Shown piece after piece: positions 35,266 to 41,264 of a stretch of 41,589 bases of DNA; position 1 is the first letter of the stretch, and every line of letters begins with the position of its first letter. Source of the DNA: a virus. Position numbers and translations under genes: made by a program. The notes beneath the pieces were generated by a model, which searched no databases, was not told where the DNA came from, and was given only the letters and a program-made list of their open reading frames with translations. The stretch covers positions 1 through 41,589 of the IMG/VR virus record IMGVR_UViG_3300024514_000011, one strand, 5' to 3'.

Positions 35266-35316
35266 ATTCTACCAAAAAAGGTGGGGAGGCGCAAGACCCA
35301 CCACAGCCTGCGCCTC
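35266..35316 (-). promoter_or_regulatory. Overlapping terminator, competing stem and promoter
   Basis: Minus strand order: GAGGCGCA (35316-35309), GGTGGG (35302-35297), TGCGCCTC (35293-35286), CCCACC (35285-35280), then TTTTTT. Arm 1 pairs with 3 and arm 2 with 4, so the stems are interleaved: a pseudoknot, or a choice between an antiterminator (1-3) and a terminator (2-4 plus the T-run). A promoter, TTGCGC-N17-TAGAAT (-10 at 35271-35266), overlaps it. Confidence 0.6.
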
Positions 35317-35360
35317 ACCCTGTGTGCGGAGTGACCCATTCTCCGTCTTCTCAGATAAAT

Positions 35361-35711
35361 TTATTTTGAGATAGCCATTCCATGATAATTAACAAACTCA
35401 TCAAATGAATGCCAGTCTTCACCATTGCCTACAGTATTATCTGTAAAATCAATTGTGATTGGTGTGTCCATGAATGCCTGGTCCGTAGGGTCACACCCAT
35501 AGATACCAAAGCCAGTCTCGTCCATGATGTTATCCTGAATTAAATAACTAATTGCCATACGGGTACCATATGAAGGGTCCGTCCACCTAGGTCTTGCATG
35601 ATTCAATGCCGCTGCCAGGTCTGGATACAACGAGTCCTCACCCCAGTGGCTGTATAGTGCCACGGCATGGTCCTCACTAGTTTTAAATACAAATGTACAA
35701 CGTGCTCCCAT
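35361..35711 (-). CDS. Actinophage-type hypothetical protein
   Basis: A 116-aa protein with MGARCTFVFKTSEDHAVALYSHWGED at the start, and WTDPSYGTRMAISYLIQD in the middle. I have seen similar sequences in actinophages (G-x-R-x-x-FVF-x-x-x-x-x-x-x-x-LYSHW), always unassigned. It overlaps the next gene upstream by one nucleotide pair (TAATG). Confidence 0.65.
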   Translation of the reverse strand: MGARCTFVFKTSEDHAVALYSHWGEDSLYPDLAAALNHARPRWTDPSYGTRMAISYLIQDNIMDETGFGIYGCDPTDQAFMDTPITIDFTDNTVGNGEDWHSFDEFVNYHGMAISK

Positions 35712-35986
35712 TATTCTTCTTCCTTTCTTGCTGCTATTGCGAATGATAAATCATATGTCAAACTATATAGATGAGCATATGCGTCACACATACCCTCCCA
35801 ATATTTACGTTCCATAGAATCCATAGCCTCTTCAGTTTCATCCTCCAAAGCCTGTGCATTAATTAGTTCTTGCTCTGCCTGCAGCATGAGAACTTTTAGG
35901 TGACCGTGCATGATATCGATACCGCTGATATCATGGTCTACCTGTTTTTGCAGGTATGGTTCTAATGTTGTTGGTGATATTTCCAC
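35711..35986 (-). CDS. Hypothetical helical protein
   Basis: A 91-aa acidic helical protein starting at GTG 35986, with AGAAAGGA upstream. It has no recognised motif. Its stop shares bases with the next gene's start. It belongs to the tight operon 37.2-35.4 kb. Confidence 0.6.
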   Translation of the reverse strand: MEISPTTLEPYLQKQVDHDISGIDIMHGHLKVLMLQAEQELINAQALEDETEEAMDSMERKYWEGMCDAYAHLYSLTYDLSFAIAARKEEE

Positions 35987-36183
35987 TACTGTTCCTTTCT
36001 GAACTCGTCAATTGTAGATAGAATATGATAGCAGGCAGCAATGGCACCTGCCAAATACTCTTCCATGTACGTATCCTCATTTGAATACATACCACCTGCT
36101 TCATATTTAGTATGAATGTTTTCAATATCTTGCTCCATGCTAAGAGCATGTAACTTGATATATTCTACTAACTTGTCAATCAT
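35986..36183 (-). CDS. Hypothetical helical protein
   Basis: A 65-aa helical protein (MIDKLVEYIKLHALSMEQDIENIHTKYEAGG...). The Shine-Dalgarno CAGAAAGG lies upstream of ATG 36183. It overlaps the Api92-like gene by 8 nt. Its layout resembles the 91-aa neighbour, also helix-rich with an AGAIAACYHIL-type stretch; no function is evident. Confidence 0.6.
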   Translation of the reverse strand: MIDKLVEYIKLHALSMEQDIENIHTKYEAGGMYSNEDTYMEEYLAGAIAACYHILSTIDEFRKEQ

Positions 36184-36907
36184 TGCTTACCTTTCTGTAT
36201 TCTGGCACATTGTCCAAGTATACCTTGTGGGTATCACATTCCGCAACACAGTCAAGGTCTGCTTCCCCCATATAATTACACTCTGAACAAATCTCACCAC
36301 AATCATTTTCACAGTATTCTAAACTATTTAGTGAATCACAATCTCTACATTTGTTTTCATATGATTCTTCTTCAGTAGCAATACCGTTATTGAAGTTGAC
36401 AGAACCACCCCAACCAGTTTCTTCCTCATAAGATAGATTCATCTCTAGGCTAGGATACTGTTCTGATAGTTTAGTTATAGCCTCAACAGGTGGAGACCAA
36501 GCAGTATTAAACTTATACCCCACAGAACTATCAGTCTCTTCATATAACTCAGTCTCAGGATACTCATCACCGTCACGAACTGCAACATCCCATTTGGTTC
36601 CCCAGTTGCGAACATTCCAGTCGTACCAATGGTTGCCCTTGAACATAAGAGATTCTTCTAAAGGCAGGGTATGGTCAGGTTGCTTTATGTAATCCTCATC
36701 TGAGATACCGTCTTGTCTATGATTATATATATTATGAAATGCAAAGACAGGGTTTGAATAACTTGTTTCTGATATTTCCATTTGTTTTGTATTCATATTC
36801 CATGAATCATGGCTCATGACAAATGGTTTGTTGAGTTGTCGTTTTACATCTGCAACCAAGGCTTCATCACCTGATATGTCAAGATAGTTATAGCACCAGT
36901 TAGGCAT
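36176..36907 (-). CDS. Api92-like (DUF1281/YubB ferredoxin-like) protein
   Basis: A 243-aa protein beginning MPNWCYNYLDISGDEALV (1-18), with WYDWNVRNWGTKWDVAV (about 93-109) and FNTAWSPPVEAITKLSEQYP (about 133-152), the recurring Api92-like pattern W-C-x-N-x-L-x-I-x-G ... NWGTKWD ... TAWSPP. Such proteins are widespread in phages and plasmids; function unknown. The C-terminus has four CxxC-type clusters (CRDC, CENDC, CSEC, CVAEC), an added zinc module. Confidence 0.85.
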   Translation of the reverse strand: MPNWCYNYLDISGDEALVADVKRQLNKPFVMSHDSWNMNTKQMEISETSYSNPVFAFHNIYNHRQDGISDEDYIKQPDHTLPLEESLMFKGNHWYDWNVRNWGTKWDVAVRDGDEYPETELYEETDSSVGYKFNTAWSPPVEAITKLSEQYPSLEMNLSYEEETGWGGSVNFNNGIATEEESYENKCRDCDSLNSLEYCENDCGEICSECNYMGEADLDCVAECDTHKVYLDNVPEYRKVSND

Positions 36908-37095
36908 TACTTAACCTCCTCATCTAGTTCTACTTCCTCTTCTTCTTTTTCCCATACCTCAATAGAATAAACTTCGCCTGAGTAAGCGTGGTCTTCATAG
37001 TGCCAACCAAGTTCCTCTGCTTGTTCCTCAGTCTCTGCTTCTACTTCATAGAAATACTCTACTACTACCTTTAGGTCATACATTGGCATTTTCAT
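36907..37095 (-). CDS. Small acidic hypothetical protein
   Basis: A 62-aa protein with a beta start (MPMYDLKVVVEYFYEVEAET) and a very acidic end (EKEEEEVELDEEVK). CAGAAAGGGA is 4 nt upstream of ATG 37095; ATG 37089 is an alternative with better spacing. The stop overlaps the Api92-like ATG region. Confidence 0.6.
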   Translation of the reverse strand: MKMPMYDLKVVVEYFYEVEAETEEQAEELGWHYEDHAYSGEVYSIEVWEKEEEEVELDEEVK

Positions 37096-37198
37096 TTTCC
37101 CTTTCTGTTAGAAAATAATACATAGCGCAATCACGGCAATCACAATACGAATCGTGATAGGCTACAGTTTTGGTGAGTTCCTCTAAGTAAATGTCCAT
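37076..37198 (-). CDS. 40-aa Cys-rich protein, leaderless
   Basis: MDIYLEELTKTVAYHDSYCDCRDCAMYYF... The CDCRDC cluster (residues 19-24) resembles GDCDCALHSFF in the 45-aa protein at 37523-37660. ATG 37198 follows a weak -10 GAAAAT (37210-37205) by 6 nt, with TTGACT (37233-37228) as -35 and a CRP-type palindrome at 37244-37259 upstream. It overlaps the next gene by 20 nt. Confidence 0.6.
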   Translation of the reverse strand: MDIYLEELTKTVAYHDSYCDCRDCAMYYFLTERENENANV

Positions 37199-37243
37199 AG
37201 TCTTATTTTCCCAAAATCAGGGGTATAAGTCAAGCCCTCGTAA

Positions 37244-37259
37244 TGTGACTTTCGTCACA
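37244..37259. promoter_or_regulatory. CRP/GlxR-type palindrome TGTGA-CTTTCG-TCACA
   Basis: Exact TGTGA-N6-TCACA. It lies 53 bp upstream of ATG 37198 and overlaps the stop of the 41-aa gene. It precedes a promoter with a weak -10. Confidence 0.65.
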
Positions 37260-37380
37260 CCCTTGGACAATCCTCATATGGAAATAACTCTTGCTCTTCA
37301 CAAGCACAGAAGTCAAATAAATCTACTTGTGTTTGATGAGTTAACTCTGCTAGATCTGACCAGTATAAAACTTTATCCAT
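37255..37380 (-). CDS. 41-aa acidic protein
   Basis: ATG 37380 overlaps the stop of the 49-aa gene (TAATG); stop 37255-37257. The end is acidic with cysteines (CACEEQELFPYEDC), similar in flavour to the other Cys-pair peptides in this operon. Function unknown. Confidence 0.55.
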   Translation of the reverse strand: MDKVLYWSDLAELTHQTQVDLFDFCACEEQELFPYEDCPRV

Positions 37381-37529
37381 TAGTCAAAGTACCCCTCTGC
37401 CCATAGACCTTGAAGAAATAAAGATACTTCATCTAGTCCCCTAGCAATACCTGAATTGCCTAATTGCTTAGAAGCAATGTTTACATTAGCAATCATCATG
37501 TCTAAATCTGATTTTTCATAACCTAGCAT
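37380..37529 (-). CDS. 49-aa helical protein
   Basis: ATG 37529 to stop 37380, MLGYEKSDLDMMIANVNIASKQ... It is helical; the start overlaps the TAG of the upstream gene by several bases. No motif. Part of the run of tiny cistrons 37.9-37.1 kb. Confidence 0.55.
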   Translation of the reverse strand: MLGYEKSDLDMMIANVNIASKQLGNSGIARGLDEVSLFLQGLWAEGYFD

Positions 37530-37660
37530 GTATAAACCTCTATTACTTTAAAGAAAGAATGTAAAGCACAATCACAGTCTCCACCATTCATATTTTCCAT
37601 AAAGTCCATATGGGAATAATTATCCTCATATACTTTAATAATTAAGTCGTCTACTAACAT
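37523..37660 (-). CDS. 45-aa protein with CDC motif
   Basis: MLVDDLIIKVYEDNYSHMDFMENMNGGDCDCALHSFFK... The GGDCDCALHSFF cluster resembles CDCRDCAMYYF in the 40-aa protein at 37076, so the two may be related. GGAAAGGG precedes ATG 37660. It overlaps the following gene. Function unknown. Confidence 0.6.
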   Translation of the reverse strand: MLVDDLIIKVYEDNYSHMDFMENMNGGDCDCALHSFFKVIEVYTC

Positions 37661-37662
37661 TT

Positions 37663-37884
37663 TTATACCCTTTCCTGTTGTAAATTATACGCTTCAAGGG
37701 TAGTTACGTCAACTTCTAGTTCTACGCCAGGGTATACAGAAATCAAATGGTCTAAAGCCTCTCCAGCAGATCTATATTCACTATAGTTAGAAGAATGTCC
37801 TAAGCCTGTATATACTGTTGCTTCCCAGCAATCCTTGCCTCCTGGAGAAACAGAATATTCCATTTCATATAATTCAACTTTCAT
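37663..37884 (-). CDS. Hypothetical protein
   Basis: A 73-aa protein with a beta-rich first half (MEYSVSPGGKDCWEATVYTGLG) and a short helical/valine-rich end. AGAAAGGA lies upstream of ATG 37884, and the promoter at 37912-37940 is 5' of it. No family. It is the first gene of the 37.9-35.0 kb operon. Confidence 0.6.
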   Translation of the reverse strand: MKVELYEMEYSVSPGGKDCWEATVYTGLGHSSNYSEYRSAGEALDHLISVYPGVELEVDVTTLEAYNLQQERV

Positions 37885-37911
37885 TTTTATTTCCTTTCTT
37901 GGTGTAAATAT

Positions 37912-37940
37912 AGAATACCAAAATTTCGGGAAAAAATCAA
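37912..37940 (-). promoter_or_regulatory. Promoter TTGATT-N17-TATTCT
   Basis: Minus strand: -35 at 37940-37935, -10 at 37917-37912. The spacer (T-rich then CCC) resembles those of the promoters at 39158 and 40092. Confidence 0.55.
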
Positions 37941-38007
37941 GTCCCTCTTAATAAAAAAATTTTAAAAAATAATACTATCATTCTTAATAAAAGGTACAAA
38001 ACGGACA

Positions 38008-38018
38008 CCCCCGACCCG
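38008..38018 (+). repeat. CCCCCGACCCG repeat, copy 1
   Basis: CCCCCGACCCG in the spacer before the 37884 operon; it is repeated at 39252-39261 (same strand) and, inverted, at 40169-40179. Each copy is close to a GAGCA repeat. Confidence 0.6.
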
Positions 38019-38069
38019 TCTCACATATTAAGATTACAATTTCAATTTATGATCTGCAAAAAAAATAGT

Positions 38070-38093
38070 GAGCAGTTTTTACACTTGCTCAGG
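38070..38093. repeat. GAGCA-hairpin repeat, copy 2
   Basis: GAGCAGTTT-N7-TTGCTCAGG, 13 nt after the DUF932 stop. On the minus strand T8 follows two nt after the hairpin, so this copy may also act as a terminator. Confidence 0.7.
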
Positions 38094-38105
38094 TGTTGAA
38101 TTAGT

Positions 38106-39128
38106 TTACACTAATTCTAATGTGTTGCGAACAATAGTTAGCAAACGATTTTTTTCTGCTGTGATAGATGGGTCAAATCCACTAGCAGCAGCGAGAATAC
38201 TCTCGTTATTGCCACCACGAGCAGAACGATACCAGTCAAGGCGCTCAGTTAGAGCATTGAACGCACCCCAAGCAGTGTTAGCAATCATGCCATTGAATTC
38301 GCCAGTGTAAATATCGTTGATTGTATCAACTTTATTTTCCCACTTCTTGATTGCGCCCTTAGTATCTTTCTCAGGCTTTGGATAAGCAGCAAGAATGATT
38401 TTATTAAAATCAACGGCTGTGATTTCTTTCTGAATCATTGCGTGTGCCATCTTGTCGAATTCATCCATGTAGGTATTGGCAAGACCAAGAGCCTCACGAG
38501 CAATAGCGACTTTACCTTGTGCTGTCTGAGTATGGCGAATCTTGAAAGATTGCTTGATACCTTTATTACGCTTACGACCTACGCCACCAAGAGCAAGGTT
38601 GAGAGTGTTAGCGCACACAACACGAACGGGAGTGATTGACGCTTGAATAGCAATAGAGCCATCGTGTGATGTGTTGATAAGAAGATAAGTCTTTACCTTA
38701 TCTGCAACACCATTAGGGTCTAGCACTGTCTCACGCTCAAGAGCAAGAGAGCCAAATACTACACGACCACCACGAATAGCGCCAGCAGTTTCCCAACGAC
38801 CACCACCATCTAGGATATTGTCACCAAATGAAAATAAATCTTCATTCTGTAGAACATGATAACGCTCACCTACAACACCAAGAATATCTGTCTGAGTGTT
38901 ATCTGTAGGATTGGTACGCACTACATATTGGTAGTTCTTATCTGATGATAAGTGAGTAGGAATATTTACATCTTCAAGACGAACATTCCAGTTATTTAGA
39001 TTAGCAGCAGCCAACATTTCTGCTGTATTTTTTTCTTCTGTGAATACTGTGCCTAGACCATGCCAAGCAGGTTCACGGAAAGAAGCGAAACTAGCAACAC
39101 CATTTTGGGTTTCTAATTCATGAGCCAT
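38106..39128 (-). CDS. DUF932 (phage/plasmid-like) protein
   Basis: A 340-aa protein: MAHELETQNGVASFASFREPAWHGLGTVF (1-29) is the family's hallmark start, followed by LGVVGERYHVLQNEDLFSF (about 83-101), SHDGSIAIQASITPVRVVCANTLNLAL (about 155-181) and AWGAFNALTERLDW (about 282-295). DUF932 proteins are abundant in actinophages and on plasmids; the role is unknown, with single-strand or recombination-related functions suggested for some. It is among the larger genes of the right arm, with its own promoter and a CRP-type site. Confidence 0.92.
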   Translation of the reverse strand: MAHELETQNGVASFASFREPAWHGLGTVFTEEKNTAEMLAAANLNNWNVRLEDVNIPTHLSSDKNYQYVVRTNPTDNTQTDILGVVGERYHVLQNEDLFSFGDNILDGGGRWETAGAIRGGRVVFGSLALERETVLDPNGVADKVKTYLLINTSHDGSIAIQASITPVRVVCANTLNLALGGVGRKRNKGIKQSFKIRHTQTAQGKVAIAREALGLANTYMDEFDKMAHAMIQKEITAVDFNKIILAAYPKPEKDTKGAIKKWENKVDTINDIYTGEFNGMIANTAWGAFNALTERLDWYRSARGGNNESILAAASGFDPSITAEKNRLLTIVRNTLELV

Positions 39129-39157
39129 ATTTTTTTCCTTTCAATAGATTACAATCT

Positions 39158-39186
39158 AGTTTAGCATTACGGGGAAATAAAGTCAA
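39158..39186 (-). promoter_or_regulatory. Promoter TTGACT-N17-TAAACT of the DUF932 gene
   Basis: Minus strand: -35 at 39186-39181, -10 at 39163-39158, start near 39151. The leader carries GAAAGGAA before ATG 39128. Confidence 0.65.
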
Positions 39187-39234
39187 ATCATCTTAATTAA
39201 AATGGGAAAAATCGGACATGTGCTTAATCTCACA

Positions 39235-39250
39235 TGTGATTTATATCACG
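39235..39250. promoter_or_regulatory. CRP/GlxR-type palindrome TGTGA-TTTATA-TCACG
   Basis: TGTGA-N6-TCACR with one mismatch, about 90 bp upstream of the DUF932 transcription start. It is followed by the CCCCCGACCC repeat. Confidence 0.55.
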
Positions 39251-39251
39251 C

Positions 39252-39261
39252 CCCCCGACCC
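39252..39261 (+). repeat. CCCCCGACCC repeat, copy 2
   Basis: CCCCCCGACCC directly after the palindrome, with GCGGGGGAT following, which can pair with it. Confidence 0.6.
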
Positions 39262-39288
39262 ATTTGCGGGGGATCTCAAATAAAAATT

Positions 39289-39314
39289 GAGCAGTTTATT
39301 AGGACGTACTCAGG
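39289..39314. repeat. GAGCA-hairpin repeat, copy 3
   Basis: GAGCAGTTTATTAGGACGTACTCAGG, with one mismatch in the right arm (TACTC). It lies 29 nt after the stop of the 39343 gene. TTTTTATTT follows on the minus strand. Confidence 0.6.
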
Positions 39315-39342
39315 TCCTTTTCGGATAGCCCCCTATCAGAAA

Positions 39343-39798
39343 CTAGTTTTCATATGCATTATCAATATTCCAATCATGAATATCAACATTACCGCCGTAA
39401 GAATCAACGCTAATTGTATCTGACAAGAATGATTCTAAATCAAAGTCTTCTGCTTCGTTTAGAGGAATTTCGATTGCACCATTAACATTAATTACTGCAG
39501 AGAATTCTACAGTTTTAACTGGGTTGAATTTTAAAATCTCGCAAAGGTCTTCGAGTATTGTTTCTTTTTCTGTATTAGGATTAAACCAATACTCTTCAGA
39601 CATGTTATCGATAATTTTATTGATTGTAGACTGGAGTTCATTAACTCTGTCCTGAGTGCGACGGTATTGCTCTAGTTCCCACTCAAGGTCATTAACCTTA
39701 GTAGTTGGGAATGAGGCTACGCCATCCTTGATAACCTTATAGGTTACTAATTGATTAGCGTTATAGTGTGAGGGGACCTCTATTGTTGTCTCTTCCAT
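39343..39798 (-). CDS. Hypothetical coiled-coil protein
   Basis: A 151-aa protein: beta start (EETTIEVPSHYNANQLVTYKVIKDG), a coiled coil (about 40-75: LEWELEQYRRTQDRVNELQSTINKI), then FSAVINVNGAIEIPL and an acidic end. The strand-turn NVNGAIEIPL recalls YNGEINVSFSLP in the product at 40529. Start ATG 39798 overlaps the previous stop region. No known function. Confidence 0.65.
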   Translation of the reverse strand: MEETTIEVPSHYNANQLVTYKVIKDGVASFPTTKVNDLEWELEQYRRTQDRVNELQSTINKIIDNMSEEYWFNPNTEKETILEDLCEILKFNPVKTVEFSAVINVNGAIEIPLNEAEDFDLESFLSDTISVDSYGGNVDIHDWNIDNAYEN

Positions 39799-40061
39799 TA
39801 TTCAATGTCCTTTCCCATTGTTTCCATTTCTTTTATTGTTTCTAGCATATCATTTAGTTGGCTTTCAGTCAAGCAGGCATGAGTAACTAGAGTAGCAGTA
39901 ATCGCTGATAGATGAGCAGAATACATAAACATCATTCTGATAAATTCATCCTCTGAAACTTCATTTCGTGAATGAAAAATATGGGCAGCCATATTCATAG
40001 TTTCCTCGTCATGAACGGCTTCCATTGTTGCTTCTTGTATTGCTAATGCGGTTGATATCAT
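39798..40061 (-). CDS. Hypothetical helical protein
   Basis: An 87-aa helical protein (MISTALAIQEATMEAVHDEETMNM...) with two His-Met-rich turns. AGAAAGGA lies 6-10 nt upstream of ATG 40061, behind the promoter at 40092-40120. It is followed by the 39343 gene with a shared A. Function unknown. Confidence 0.6.
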   Translation of the reverse strand: MISTALAIQEATMEAVHDEETMNMAAHIFHSRNEVSEDEFIRMMFMYSAHLSAITATLVTHACLTESQLNDMLETIKEMETMGKDIE

Positions 40062-40091
40062 TAGGGCTTTCCTTTCTTGTTGGTATAACTA

Positions 40092-40120
40092 AGCATAGCA
40101 AAAAAATGTGGGAAATACAA
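40092..40120 (-). promoter_or_regulatory. Promoter TTGTAT-N17-TATGCT
   Basis: Minus strand: -35 at 40120-40115, -10 at 40097-40092, start near 40085. A TTCCC block after the -35 resembles the DUF932 promoter spacer. Confidence 0.55.
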
Positions 40121-40152
40121 ATCTATTTCTTAATTAATCTCACATAATGAGA

Positions 40153-40168
40153 TGTGATCTTAGTCACA
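40153..40168. promoter_or_regulatory. CRP/GlxR-type palindrome TGTGA-TCTTAG-TCACA
   Basis: Exact TGTGA-N6-TCACA, about 75 bp upstream of the start of the 40061 operon. A near-inverted TCTCACAT...GAGATGTG lies beside it. Confidence 0.65.
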
Positions 40169-40179
40169 CGGGTCGGGGG
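40169..40179 (-). repeat. CCCCCGACCCG repeat, copy 3 (inverted)
   Basis: On the minus strand CCCCCGACCCG, next to the palindrome, followed by TTTT-rich DNA on the + strand and the GAGCA repeat. Confidence 0.6.
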
Positions 40180-40185
40180 GTTTTA

Positions 40186-40210
40186 GAGCAGTTTTACATC
40201 ATGCTCAGGA
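40186..40210. repeat. GAGCA-hairpin repeat, copy 4
   Basis: GAGCAGTTTTA-N3-CATGCTCAGGA. Between it and the upstream 40297 stop there is also a GACTTTC-GCA-GAAAGTT hairpin. Confidence 0.7.
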
Positions 40211-40296
40211 TGAAGGCTCTCAAGGGACTTTCGCAGAAAGTTCAATCTAATCTAGTTTTAGATCGCAGTCTGCCGTGAACACAGAGAGCAATTCTG

Positions 40297-40464
40297 TTAG
40301 TATGTTTTTACCATAGCAAATCTTGTTTGATTATTTGCCAAGCGCAACATAACACGAGTTACATTTTGACGAACAGGAATAAACTTTTCAATTCTGCCTG
40401 TAACGCCTGTCTTAGAAGTAGTGAATAAATCTCCTACTTGATAAGTGTATCCGCCTAATGTCAT
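40297..40464 (-). CDS. Small SH3/KOW-like protein, paralogue of 41019
   Basis: A 55-aa protein: MTLGGYTYQVGDLFTTSKTGVTGRIEKFIPVRQ... It shares its first 16 residues (MTL-x-GYTY-x-VGDLFTT) and the TG-x-I-x-x-x-IP core with the 59-aa protein at 41019. The build (YxVGDLF strand, basic loop, second strand) suggests a small beta-barrel. CAGAAAGG precedes ATG 40464. Too short for a 60-codon cut-off. Confidence 0.7.
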   Translation of the reverse strand: MTLGGYTYQVGDLFTTSKTGVTGRIEKFIPVRQNVTRVMLRLANNQTRFAMVKTY

Positions 40465-40496
40465 TTGTTTTACCTTTCTGTTTGTGGTGGTTTGGT

Positions 40497-40521
40497 GAGC
40501 AGTTTTATTTCATGCTCAGGA
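40497..40521. repeat. GAGCA-hairpin repeat, copy 5
   Basis: GAGCAGTTTTA-N3-CATGCTCAGGA (TGAGCA/TGCTCA arms of 6 bp), 8 nt after the stop of the 40529 gene. Confidence 0.75.
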
Positions 40522-40528
40522 AAGTGAT

Positions 40529-40948
40529 TTACAAGTATCTAGCGATAGCGTTGTAAGTTGAAGTTGAAACTACTTCCTCATCTGTCATTTTCAGAATACG
40601 GATAGCGTTTTCAATTTCCTCTACCATTTCCTTGTATTGCCAATCGTGGAAACTCTCAAAATCCTTTTCAGGTTCTTTTGGAAGTTCAATAGTTCCCTTT
40701 GGCAAGGAGAACGATACATTTATTTCGCCATTGTAGCGAGTGTGAGCAGACAAGTCCTCTGCCTTAGAGATTTGACCAAGTGCTAACTTAGCAATCTCCT
40801 TGTTGTATTTCTCTTGTGCCTTTGAGAACTTTTCCTCATTGACTTTCTGATTAGCCTTATCCTTTTGGAGTTGGGCTAGTTTGGTTTCAAGTGCCTTGAT
40901 TACTTTAGTTGTAGCAATCTTGACATTTATGGCTTTGCCTCTTGACAT
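40529..40948 (-). CDS. Coiled-coil hypothetical protein
   Basis: A 139-aa protein. Residues 15-60 form a basic/acidic coiled coil (VIKALETKLAQLQKDKANQKVNEEKFSKAQEKYNKEIAKL), then a beta segment (YNGEINVSFSLPKGTIEL) and an acidic helical end. It resembles the 39343 product in plan. GAAAGGAA precedes ATG 40948. Function unknown. Confidence 0.7.
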   Translation of the reverse strand: MSRGKAINVKIATTKVIKALETKLAQLQKDKANQKVNEEKFSKAQEKYNKEIAKLALGQISKAEDLSAHTRYNGEINVSFSLPKGTIELPKEPEKDFESFHDWQYKEMVEEIENAIRILKMTDEEVVSTSTYNAIARYL

Positions 40949-40978
40949 TGTATTCCTTTCGTTTGTGGGTTTTGGGTT

Positions 40979-41010
40979 ATTATAGCAGGGGGGTCTGACA
41001 ACCCCCCTGC
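40979..41010 (-). promoter_or_regulatory. Extended -10 TGCTATAAT within a 9-bp inverted repeat
   Basis: GCAGGGGGG (40985-40993) and CCCCCCTGC (41002-41010) form a perfect 9-bp stem around TCTGACAA; the minus-strand -10 TATAAT (40984-40979) directly follows the repeat. It could be a terminator for the 41019 gene or an operator for the 40529 gene. Confidence 0.6.
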
Positions 41011-41018
41011 CTGTTTGT

Positions 41019-41198
41019 TTAGTTTGCTAGGGTTTCGGCAGAAACGCTAGTCCAACGAGTTTCTTTCGTTGGCATTTCTAGCAAGATACGCACCGAGCCA
41101 GATGCGTTAGGGATAATCTCTTTGATTATTCCTGTTTTCTTTGACTTCAGGGTTGTGAATAAATCGCCAACCTTGTAAGTATAACCATTTAGGGTCAT
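41019..41198 (-). CDS. Small SH3/KOW-like protein, paralogue of 40297
   Basis: A 59-aa protein: MTLNGYTYKVGDLFTTLKSKKTGIIKEIIPNAS... It is a clear paralogue of the 55-aa protein at 40297. A basic tip (KSKK) precedes the Gly turn, so nucleic-acid binding is possible. GAAAGGAA lies upstream of ATG 41198. Function unknown. Confidence 0.7.
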   Translation of the reverse strand: MTLNGYTYKVGDLFTTLKSKKTGIIKEIIPNASGSVRILLEMPTKETRWTSVSAETLAN

Positions 41199-41223
41199 TT
41201 TGCTTCCTTTCTATTAGTTGAGT

Positions 41224-41262
41224 ATTTTACCATAGGGGGCTGACATTTGACAACCCCCTATG
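41224..41262 (-). promoter_or_regulatory. Promoter TTGTCA-N18-TAAAAT inside a CATAGGGGG inverted repeat
   Basis: Minus strand: -35 at 41253-41248, -10 at 41229-41224. CATAGGGGG (41231-41239) and CCCCCTATG (41254-41262) form a 9-bp stem whose loop holds the -35. This repeats the layout at 40979-41010. Confidence 0.55.
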
Positions 41263-41264
41263 AG

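Noticed and set aside
33426-40521. CRISPR array from the five GAGCA repeats
   Set aside because: Copies are 300-4600 bp apart with genes between them, not regularly spaced, and the centres vary in only about seven bases. The Cas4-like gene is a phage nuclease with no other cas gene nearby.
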